Of a DNA stretch of 64,000 nt, positions 55,106 through 62,440 are shown piece by piece. The notes below the pieces were generated by a model. It did not search any database. It was not told the origin of the DNA and saw only the letters and a list, made by a program, of their open reading frames with translations. Source of the stretch: Malaciobacter mytili LMG 24559 (GTDB taxonomy: Bacteria; Campylobacterota; Campylobacteria; Campylobacterales; Arcobacteraceae); contig NZ_CP031219.1 of NCBI RefSeq assembly GCF_003346775.1, positions 1 through 64,000 on the forward strand, read 5' to 3'. The translations under genes were made by a program, and so were the position numbers. Within the stretch, counting starts at the first letter, position 1. Each line of letters starts with the position of its first letter.

Positions 55106-56511
55106 GTTTTGAAAAAGTTTATGTATTAGATACAAATATTTTACTTGAAGATGCAAAAAATATCTTTAAGTTAAGCGATGCAAATAAAAATCTTTTAGTT
55201 CTTCCTGAGACAGTTTTAGATGAAATTGATAGTAAAAAAAGTGGTTTTGATGAGATAAATTTTCAAGCAAGAGAGTTTGCAAGAATTTTAGAAAATTCAG
55301 AAATTATAAGTAATACAAAAGTTAATGATTTTAAAATTGTTCGATTAAATATTGTTGATAAATACTCTACTACAATAGATATAATTTCAAAAGAAGAGTA
55401 TGTTATAAATAGTAAAAATGTTGCTTTAAATATAATTAATGATAGAAAAATATTAGAAGTGGCAAAATTTGCCCAAAGTCACTATGCTTTAGAAACAAAT
55501 TTTTTATCTTTGGATATTATGGCTAGAACAAGAGCTATCTCTTTAGATATAAAAACAGACTCTTTATTAGGTTCAAATACTGATGAATTTAATTTTGAAT
55601 TTATAAAAACTATTACTATTAAATTTGAACAGTTAGAAACGATAAATAATGCTTCAATTTTTGATTATGATAGTGAACATAAACCTTATAATTTTGCATA
55701 TTGCTTTAAAGTAAAGGGTTCAGACCAAGTTTTATTAGCTTGTGTCCAAAATAAAAGAATCTCTATTTTAGATGAAGCTGAAATAAGAAATCAAACAATA
55801 ACTCCTTTAAATAAAGAGCAGTTATTCTTCTCAAATGCCATTTTAAGTCACTATTTTAATGTTTTAATTATTGAAGCAAAAGCTGGAAGTGGTAAAACTC
55901 TTTTGGCTTTAAGTGGAGCTTTAAAACTAGTAAGACAAAAATTCTTTCAAAGAATTATATATATTAGAAACTCAATTGAATCACTTGATAAAGGTGAAGA
56001 TATTGGTTATTTACCAGGTTATGAAGAGAAATTTAGGATTTATAACCACCCTTTAATGGATAGCTTAGATTATATTGTAAGAAGTGAACATAAAAGAAGA
56101 GCAAATAAAAAAGGTGGATTATATGAAGAGTTAGAAGATGCAGAAGTAACTTCTAGAGTAGATACTCTTATTCAAAATCATGGAATTGAAACTATGTGGG
56201 TTGGAGAAATGAGAGGAAGAACCCTTTCAAATGCCTTTGTAATAATAGATGAAGCTCAAAATATGTCAAATAAAACTATGCAAATGGTACTTTCAAGGAT
56301 TGATAATAGCTGTAAGGTTGTTATTTTAGGAAGTAATAAACAAATAGATAATTTTTATGTTAATAAACATACAAATGCACTGACAACACTACTTAAATCA
56401 ACTAAAGAAGCAAATGATTTAGTTAAACCATTTGCTATAAAATTAGAAAAAGTTTTAAGAGGTCCAATTACTGAATGGGCTGAGCAAATTTTTTCAAATG
56501 AAAAAAAGTAA
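55102..56511 (+). CDS. PhoH-family protein with PIN domain
   Basis: The 469-residue protein fuses an N-terminal PIN RNase-like domain (about 1-150, VLDTNILLEDA with metal Asp) to a C-terminal PhoH ATPase (about 245-460). The ATPase has Walker A EAKAGSGKTLLAL, Walker B AFVIIDEAQNMS and the RGRTLSNAF block. The PhoH2 group is thought to unwind and cut RNA. It starts by a 4-base overlap with hemJ and is the last gene of the operon. Confidence 0.93.
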   Translation: MSFEKVYVLDTNILLEDAKNIFKLSDANKNLLVLPETVLDEIDSKKSGFDEINFQAREFARILENSEIISNTKVNDFKIVRLNIVDKYSTTIDIISKEEYVINSKNVALNIINDRKILEVAKFAQSHYALETNFLSLDIMARTRAISLDIKTDSLLGSNTDEFNFEFIKTITIKFEQLETINNASIFDYDSEHKPYNFAYCFKVKGSDQVLLACVQNKRISILDEAEIRNQTITPLNKEQLFFSNAILSHYFNVLIIEAKAGSGKTLLALSGALKLVRQKFFQRIIYIRNSIESLDKGEDIGYLPGYEEKFRIYNHPLMDSLDYIVRSEHKRRANKKGGLYEELEDAEVTSRVDTLIQNHGIETMWVGEMRGRTLSNAFVIIDEAQNMSNKTMQMVLSRIDNSCKVVILGSNKQIDNFYVNKHTNALTTLLKSTKEANDLVKPFAIKLEKVLRGPITEWAEQIFSNEKK

Positions 56512-56583
56512 ATTCTACACTTTAAAATAAATTTAGCAATATTTAGATACCTTTACATAATATAATATGTAAAGGTATACACA

Positions 56584-57510
56584 ATGAAAATAGTATTTTT
56601 AGATAGAGCAACACTTGGATTTGATATTAGTTTAGAGGGATTTAATAAATTTGGTGAAGTTGTAATATATGATGTTACAAAACCAAATGAAACACTAACT
56701 AGAGTACAAGATGCAGATATTGTTGTTACAAATAAAGTTGTAATCAATAAAGATATTATAGATAATTCTAAAATAAAACTTATTTGTATTGCTGCAACAG
56801 GAATGAATAATGTAGACCTAGAATACGCTAAAGTTAAAGGAATTGAAGTAAAAAATGTTGCAGGATATTCAACTGCTAGTGTAACACAACTTACATTTTC
56901 ATATGTATTTTATTTTATTCAGAAATTAAACTACTATACTTCTTATGTAAATAAAGGCAATTGGCAAAAATCTGAAATTTTCACACATATTGACAAACCA
57001 TTCTTTGAATTAGAAAACAAAAACTGGGGAATAATTGGTTTAGGAAATATTGGAGAGAATGTTGCAAAAATTGCAAAATCTTTTGGTTGTAATGTAAATT
57101 ATTATTCAACTAGTGGTAATAATAAAAATACTAATTATAATCAAATGAGTTTAGAAGAATTACTTAAAACATCAGATATAGTTTCAGTTCATTGTCCTTT
57201 AAATAATCAAACACAAAATTTGTTAAATAAAACAAATTTAAATATGATGAAAAATGGTGCAATTTTAATGAATCTTGGAAGAGGTGGAATAATAAATGAA
57301 GAAGACCTTGCAACTATAATTGATAAAAAAGAGCTATATTGTGGTATTGATGTAGTATCAAAAGAACCTATTGAAGATAATTCACCATTATTAAAAGTAG
57401 AAAATAAAGACAGACTAGCATTAACACCACATATAGGTTGGGCATCGATAGAAGCAAGAAATAGACTAATAAATTCTATAATTAAAAACATAGAAAATTA
57501 CATATTATAA
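56584..57510 (+). CDS. D-2-hydroxyacid dehydrogenase
   Basis: The 308-residue NAD-dependent dehydrogenase has the Rossmann motif GIIGLGNIGENVAKIAKSFG. The catalytic residues lie in MNLGRGGIINEEDL (Arg), EPIEDNSPLL (Glu) and LTPHIGWAS (His). Relatives reduce glycerate, hydroxypyruvate or lactate; which substrate cannot be told. It is followed after about 30 bases by the Phd-like gene. Confidence 0.93.
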   Translation: MKIVFLDRATLGFDISLEGFNKFGEVVIYDVTKPNETLTRVQDADIVVTNKVVINKDIIDNSKIKLICIAATGMNNVDLEYAKVKGIEVKNVAGYSTASVTQLTFSYVFYFIQKLNYYTSYVNKGNWQKSEIFTHIDKPFFELENKNWGIIGLGNIGENVAKIAKSFGCNVNYYSTSGNNKNTNYNQMSLEELLKTSDIVSVHCPLNNQTQNLLNKTNLNMMKNGAILMNLGRGGIINEEDLATIIDKKELYCGIDVVSKEPIEDNSPLLKVENKDRLALTPHIGWASIEARNRLINSIIKNIENYIL

Positions 57511-57539
57511 TATGTATTTAAATACAGATTGGAGTTAAA

Positions 57540-57989
57540 ATGAATTATTTACAATATACTTCTAAAGAGATGTTCTCTTCAACAGAGTTAATTAGAAAAA
57601 GCAAAATGATTTTTGAACAATTAAATAATAAACACATAGAAAAAGCTATTATTTTAAGAGATGGAAAACCTAGTTTTATGCTTTTGGATTTTGAAATTTA
57701 TGAAGAGATTATGGCTGATTATATGAAATTGAAAACACAACAAAAGCAACAATCTCAAAATAAAGTTAAAATTGATGAAATAAAGCAAGAAATAAAAGAA
57801 GAGGAAAAAGTTATACCAAAAGCTACAAATATTGAAGATATTGATGATAAACAGTTACAAAAGGCTTTAGAAGATATTGAAAATATCTCTTTTTCAACTG
57901 ATTATAGTGATGAGGATTTTGATGAAGTTTATATTGAAGAAAAACCCATAGAAGAAGTAGAAAAACCTTTAAAAGAGTTTTGGGATTAA
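57540..57989 (+). CDS. Orphan Phd/YefM antitoxin-like protein
   Basis: The 149-residue protein has an N-terminal part (about 1-65, YTSKEMFSSTELIRKSKMIF and KAIILRDGKPSFMLLDFEIYEEI) with the pattern of Phd/YefM antitoxins, which normally bind DNA. No toxin gene is beside it. The C-terminal half is long and acidic (Glu/Lys/Asp-rich), unlike a typical toxin-binding tail. It ends 1 base before the flavoprotein gene, suggesting joint expression and perhaps a regulatory role for that module. Confidence 0.75.
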   Translation: MNYLQYTSKEMFSSTELIRKSKMIFEQLNNKHIEKAIILRDGKPSFMLLDFEIYEEIMADYMKLKTQQKQQSQNKVKIDEIKQEIKEEEKVIPKATNIEDIDDKQLQKALEDIENISFSTDYSDEDFDEVYIEEKPIEEVEKPLKEFWD

Positions 57990-57990
57990 A

Positions 57991-59592
57991 ATGACAGATA
58001 TTCTTATTATTGGTTCAGGAGGAGCTGGTTTAACAGTAGCTTTAGAAGCGAAAAAACAAGGTTTAAAAGTAAAAGTTTTATCAAAAAACTACCCTACTTT
58101 CTCCCAAACTTGTCAAGCACAAGGTGGAATTAATGCAATTTTAAAAGAAGAAGAGTCTATAAAAGAGTTTATAGAAGATACTTATAGCTCTTCAAAAAAA
58201 CTAGCTAATTTTGAGAATATAAAATATCTATGTGAAAACTCAAAAGAGAGTATTTTGTGGCTTAGTTCATTAGGAGTTCCTTTTTCCATAGATGAAGAAG
58301 GAAATATTGCCCAAAGAAAATTTGGAGGAACTACCAAAAAAAGAACTTGTTATAGTTCTGATTACACTGGCCTTAAAATTATTCATACTTTATATGATAC
58401 TGCAATAAAAGAGAATATAGAGTTTTTAAATGAATATCTACTTTTAAATTTAATAGTTGAAAATAAAAAAGTAATAGGAATAACAGCTTTAAATATACAA
58501 ACTTCAGAAGTTATACAAGAGTATGCAAAATGTGTTGTGTTAGCAACAGGAGGATATGCAGGACTTTATACTAACTTTACTACAAATTCTTACTCTTCTA
58601 CAGGAGATGGTTTAAGTGCTGCTATTAGAGCTGGTGCTAAATTATCAAATATTGAGTTTGTACAATTTCACCCTACTGCTTTAAAAGGTGCAAATATACT
58701 AATTAGTGAAAGTGCAAGGGGTGAAGGTGGCTATTTAGTTGATAATGAAAATAAAAGATTTGTAGATGAATTAAAAACTAGAGATGAAGTAGCAAGGGCA
58801 ATTTATGAAAAAGTTCAAAATGATGAAGAAGTTTTTTTAGATTTAAGACATTTAGATGAAAAAGTTTTAAATGAAGTAATTCCTCAAGAAAAAAGAGTTG
58901 CTAAAGAGTTTTTAAATATAGATATAAAAAAAGAACTTTTACCTATATCTCCTGCTGCTCATTATAGTATGGGAGGAATATTAACCAACAGTAAAGGAGA
59001 AACAACTTTAAGTAATCTTTTTGCTTGTGGAGAGTGTGCTCAAAGTGGAATACATGGTGCAAATAGATTAGGTGGTAACTCTTTATTAGAATTAATAACT
59101 TTTGGAAGAAAAGTTGCAAAAAATGCCATAGAAACAGCGTTAAAAGAAGAAACAAAAGAGTATAAAACTTCTAAACAATATCTAAATGATAAAGCTTTTA
59201 TAAAAGAAGTGTATAACTTCCCAAATAGAATAAATTTTTATGATAGAAAAGAATTTATGGGTAAGATTCTTTTTAAAAATGTGGGGATATTTAGAACAGA
59301 TTTAAATATGAAAGCAGTATTATCTAGCTTAAGACAATGGCAAAAAGAGTTCAATTTTATGGGAATTATGGATAAAAGTACATATTATAATAAAAACCTA
59401 GTAGAATTTATTGAATTTGGTAATATGCTTGAATTAGCAGAAGTTTTAGTTGTAAGTGCCATTAGTAGATGTGAAAGTAGAGGAAGTCATTATAGAATTG
59501 ATTATCCAACGCAAAATAATTATTTTGAAAAAAACTCTATTGCTTATAAAATTGATGGAATTTTAGCTGTGGATTTTGAGGAAGTTAAATGA
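57991..59592 (+). CDS. Fumarate reductase/succinate dehydrogenase-type flavoprotein lacking the FAD-linking His
   Basis: The 533-residue FAD protein has N-terminal DILIIGSGGAGLTVALEA, substrate-region VQFHPTALKGANILISESARGEGG, SPAAHYSMGGI and a C-terminal CGECAQSGIHGANRLGGNSLLEL. The usual RSHxVAAQGG motif reads FSQTCQAQGG, so the His that bonds FAD covalently is Gln, as in free-FAD members of the family such as L-aspartate oxidase. The C-terminal linker domain is present. It is co-transcribed with the iron-sulfur subunit (4-base overlap). Confidence 0.92.
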   Translation: MTDILIIGSGGAGLTVALEAKKQGLKVKVLSKNYPTFSQTCQAQGGINAILKEEESIKEFIEDTYSSSKKLANFENIKYLCENSKESILWLSSLGVPFSIDEEGNIAQRKFGGTTKKRTCYSSDYTGLKIIHTLYDTAIKENIEFLNEYLLLNLIVENKKVIGITALNIQTSEVIQEYAKCVVLATGGYAGLYTNFTTNSYSSTGDGLSAAIRAGAKLSNIEFVQFHPTALKGANILISESARGEGGYLVDNENKRFVDELKTRDEVARAIYEKVQNDEEVFLDLRHLDEKVLNEVIPQEKRVAKEFLNIDIKKELLPISPAAHYSMGGILTNSKGETTLSNLFACGECAQSGIHGANRLGGNSLLELITFGRKVAKNAIETALKEETKEYKTSKQYLNDKAFIKEVYNFPNRINFYDRKEFMGKILFKNVGIFRTDLNMKAVLSSLRQWQKEFNFMGIMDKSTYYNKNLVEFIEFGNMLELAEVLVVSAISRCESRGSHYRIDYPTQNNYFEKNSIAYKIDGILAVDFEEVK

Positions 59593-60329
59593 AGATAAGA
59601 ATTGCAAGATATGATAAAAATAAAGAGCCAAAAGCTATAGTTTTTGAATATGAAGTATCTGAAGATAAAACTTTACTTGAAAATTTAAAAGAGATAAAAG
59701 AGAAAAAAGATGCTAGCTTAACTTTTAGATGTGGGTGTAGAAGTGGAGTTTGTGGCTCTTGTGCTATTAGAGTAAATGAAGTTGAAAGATTAGCTTGTAA
59801 AACAAAATTAAAGGAAAATGATTTAATACAACCTTTAAAAAATTATGAAGTAATAAGAGATTTAGTTGTTAATATTGATAAAAATAAACAGTTATTACAA
59901 AATTCAAATAGCTTTTTAGAAGAACTAAGTAGTCAAAAAGTTACTAAAGAAGATGAAAAACTAATACATAGACAAAGCAATTGTATTTTATGCCAAAGCT
60001 GTTATAGCTCTTGCCCTGTTTTAGAAGTAAATAAAGAGTTTAAAGGACCTTTTGTTTTAACAAGAGTTCTAAGATACCTAGATGATAAAAAAGAGGCTCA
60101 AAAGAGTAATAAAATAGCATTAATTCAAGAAAATGGAATTTGGGATTGTACATTATGTGGAAATTGCACTATGGTTTGTCCCGAGTTTATAGATTCAAAA
60201 AGTGATATTTTAAAACTTAGAATGATAGCTACACAAGCAGGTTATACAGATCCAAATTTTCAAAATTTTTCTATGGATTTTAATAGTGGATTTGACTCAA
60301 GTGGTGGTTTTAATCCAAATGGTTTCTAA
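59589..60329 (+). CDS. Fumarate reductase/succinate dehydrogenase-type iron-sulfur subunit
   Basis: The 246-residue protein has an N-terminal ferredoxin domain with the 2Fe-2S site CGCRSGVCGSC and a later Cys in RLACKTK. Two C-terminal clusters follow, CILCQSCYSSCPV and CTLCGNCTMVCP. The length and order fit SdhB/FrdB. No membrane anchor gene (SdhC/D or SdhE type) follows; the next gene is on the other strand. The C terminus is Gly/Asn/Phe-rich, which is unusual. Confidence 0.93.
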   Translation: MKIRIARYDKNKEPKAIVFEYEVSEDKTLLENLKEIKEKKDASLTFRCGCRSGVCGSCAIRVNEVERLACKTKLKENDLIQPLKNYEVIRDLVVNIDKNKQLLQNSNSFLEELSSQKVTKEDEKLIHRQSNCILCQSCYSSCPVLEVNKEFKGPFVLTRVLRYLDDKKEAQKSNKIALIQENGIWDCTLCGNCTMVCPEFIDSKSDILKLRMIATQAGYTDPNFQNFSMDFNSGFDSSGGFNPNGF

Positions 60330-60352
60330 GATTTCCCAAAGGAAATCTTAGA
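60325..60352. terminator. Hairpin between convergent genes
   Basis: TCTAAGATTTCC-CAAA-GGAAATCTTAGA, a perfect 12-bp stem over the end of the iron-sulfur subunit gene. A T-run is lacking on either side. Confidence 0.6.
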
Positions 60353-61420
60353 TTATAAATTATCTTTAATATATTGATAATCTGAAATAATACTCCATTG
60401 TCTTATTTCTTTCATATACTCTTCTTGAGATTGAAAAATTTCTTTTAATAATGGTGATTTTGCTGCCATCTCATCTCTTAATTGTTTATTTGCTTTTTGA
60501 AGTATTTGTTTTACATCATCTGGAAAACTTTTAACTTTAATATCTGGAAACTCTTTTTTCATATTTTCCCAAGCTTTTGCATTCATATCATAATTTAAAA
60601 TATACATATCATAAGCCGCAAGTCTAAAAGCCAATACCAATACTTCTTGAAGTCTTTTTGGAAGTTTCTCATATGCTCTTTTATTTACTATAAATTGTAA
60701 CTCAGAAGCTGGCTCATGCCATCCTGTATAGTAATATTTAGCAATTTTATGAAATCCCATACTAATATCCATTGAGGGTCCTACCCATTCAAGTGCATCA
60801 ATAGTATTTCTTTCAAAAGCAGTATAAAGCTCTCCTGGTGCAATATTTGTAACTAAAACACCAGCTTTTGCCATAACTTCACCTGCAAATCCTGGGATTC
60901 TCATCTTTAGACCTTCTAAATCTTTAGCTGATTTAATTTCACTTCTAAACCAACCACCCATTTGAACACCTGTATTTCCTCCAGGAAAAGATAGTACATT
61001 ATGTTTTGCATAGGCTTTTTGCATAAGTTCTAATCCTCCACCATGATAAAACCACGCATATTGTTCAGGTGCAGTTAATCCAAAAGGCATTGAAGTAAAA
61101 GGTAAAAGTTCTATATCTTTACCTTTCCAATAATATGAAGCAGAGTGTCCTATATCATATTGCCCTGCTTTTACCATATCTAAAATACCAAGTGGTGATT
61201 TATGTTTTGTTGCATCATCAACTCTAATTTGAAGTTGTCCATTTGACATAACTTTTGCAAGTTCTGCCATTTTAATAGAAGTATCTATTAAAGGGCTTGC
61301 TGTTTTACCCCAAGTTGTACCCATTTTTAGTTTATACACTTTATCTTGTGCATAAACAGCCATACTCATAGCAATAATTAAAACAGAAATAACGCCTAAT
61401 TTGCTAATTAAATTTTTCAT
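60353..61420 (-). CDS. TRAP transporter solute-binding protein (DctP family, TakP-like)
   Basis: The 355-residue periplasmic binding protein has a signal peptide ending VYAQD. The body has the DctP blocks GMTT-like KMGTTWGKTASPL, LEGLKMRIPGFAGEVMAKAG with the substrate-carboxylate Arg, and YYYTGWHEPASELQFIVN, which resembles the 2-oxo-acid-binding TakP group. The membrane subunits DctQ and DctM are not beside it in this window. An alpha-keto acid or related carboxylate is the likely ligand, by family inference. Confidence 0.9.
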   Translation of the reverse strand: MKNLISKLGVISVLIIAMSMAVYAQDKVYKLKMGTTWGKTASPLIDTSIKMAELAKVMSNGQLQIRVDDATKHKSPLGILDMVKAGQYDIGHSASYYWKGKDIELLPFTSMPFGLTAPEQYAWFYHGGGLELMQKAYAKHNVLSFPGGNTGVQMGGWFRSEIKSAKDLEGLKMRIPGFAGEVMAKAGVLVTNIAPGELYTAFERNTIDALEWVGPSMDISMGFHKIAKYYYTGWHEPASELQFIVNKRAYEKLPKRLQEVLVLAFRLAAYDMYILNYDMNAKAWENMKKEFPDIKVKSFPDDVKQILQKANKQLRDEMAAKSPLLKEIFQSQEEYMKEIRQWSIISDYQYIKDNL

Positions 61421-61439
61421 TTTTCTCCCTTTTAAATGA

Positions 61440-62063
61440 TTATTTTAAAATACACTCTTTTAAGCTTTTTTCTTTTTCCCAACCAAGTGTTTTTAGTTCA
61501 GGCTCTTCTAAAAACTCTTTTGTGTATCCAATACATAAGTAACCAATAAGCTTATATTCTTTTGGAACCTCTAAGATTTTTTTTATTTTCTTAGGTTTTA
61601 TAATAGATACCCAACCAAGACCTATATTTAAAGCTCTTGCCGTTAGCCACATATTACAAATAGCACAAACCACTGAGTATTCACCACTTCTTTTCATATA
61701 GGTTTGTCCAAGTATCTCTTTTTTATCATTTTTATAAAAAACTGCTATATTTATATAAGATTCTTTTATGCCTTCAAGTTTTAAAGTTTTATATAAAGGT
61801 CTATCTTCAAACTTCTTTTTACTTTTTTCATAGCTTTTTTTAAAGTGGTTATATATCTCTTGTTTTTTGGTATCTTCTTTTATAAGTTTAAATCTCCAAG
61901 GCTGAGAATAGCCCACAGAAGGAGCTTTTAAAGCAGATTCTAAAATAATCTTTAGTTTTTTATTAGAAACCTTTTTATTTATAAAATTATTGCCCCTTAC
62001 ATCTCTTCTTGAGCCAATAATGCTACTTAAGGTTTCTAAATCTTTATTTGAAAAATTTTTCAT
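61440..62063 (-). CDS. bluB: 5,6-dimethylbenzimidazole synthase
   Basis: BluB breaks down reduced FMN to make dimethylbenzimidazole, the lower ligand of vitamin B12. The 207-residue nitroreductase-fold protein has SRRDVRGN, the FMN-binding ALKAPSVGYSQPWRFKL, TLKLEGIKES, YSVVCAICNMWLTARALNIG, GLGWVSI and C-terminal YLCIGYTKEFLEEPELKTLGW, a close match to BluB rather than generic nitroreductases. It starts by a 1-base overlap with the preceding small gene. No other B12 genes are seen in the window. Confidence 0.88.
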   Translation of the reverse strand: MKNFSNKDLETLSSIIGSRRDVRGNNFINKKVSNKKLKIILESALKAPSVGYSQPWRFKLIKEDTKKQEIYNHFKKSYEKSKKKFEDRPLYKTLKLEGIKESYINIAVFYKNDKKEILGQTYMKRSGEYSVVCAICNMWLTARALNIGLGWVSIIKPKKIKKILEVPKEYKLIGYLCIGYTKEFLEEPELKTLGWEKEKSLKECILK

Positions 62064-62365
62064 TATACTTTTAGAGTTTTTAGTTTTCCAAGTAAAAAAG
62101 CCTCAACGATTTCATCAATACTTTTTTGTGTTGGCGCTTCTAAAACTGATATATTTTTTTGTTTAAAATCCCATAAATAGTCAGTTTCATTTATAATTAC
62201 AGCATAATCAATCCAGCAGTTAGATTCTTTTTTGTCTTTAAAAAATTCACAATTTACTATTTGACCTTCATCTAGTTCTACATATGCCCAATATGAAAGA
62301 TCTTCAATTGCACAAATAATTGCTTCATGTCTTTTATTACAATCAACAGGAATTAAGATATTCAT
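62063..62365 (-). CDS. Small protein of unknown function, NifX-like fold possible
   Basis: The 100-residue protein starts MNILIPVDCNKRHEAIICAIEDL and alternates short strands and helices, which is reminiscent of the NifX/NifB-type RNase H-like domain that binds metal cofactors; the similarity is only by eye. No clear motif is seen. Its stop overlaps the bluB start by one base, so it may act together with bluB. A family search is needed to name it. Confidence 0.65.
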   Translation of the reverse strand: MNILIPVDCNKRHEAIICAIEDLSYWAYVELDEGQIVNCEFFKDKKESNCWIDYAVIINETDYLWDFKQKNISVLEAPTQKSIDEIVEAFLLGKLKTLKV

Positions 62366-62440
62366 TTTTCCCCTCGCTTTTTTAGCTTGTGAAATAATAT
62401 CTAATATTGATTTAAACTATAAGTAATAGAAAAAATTTTT

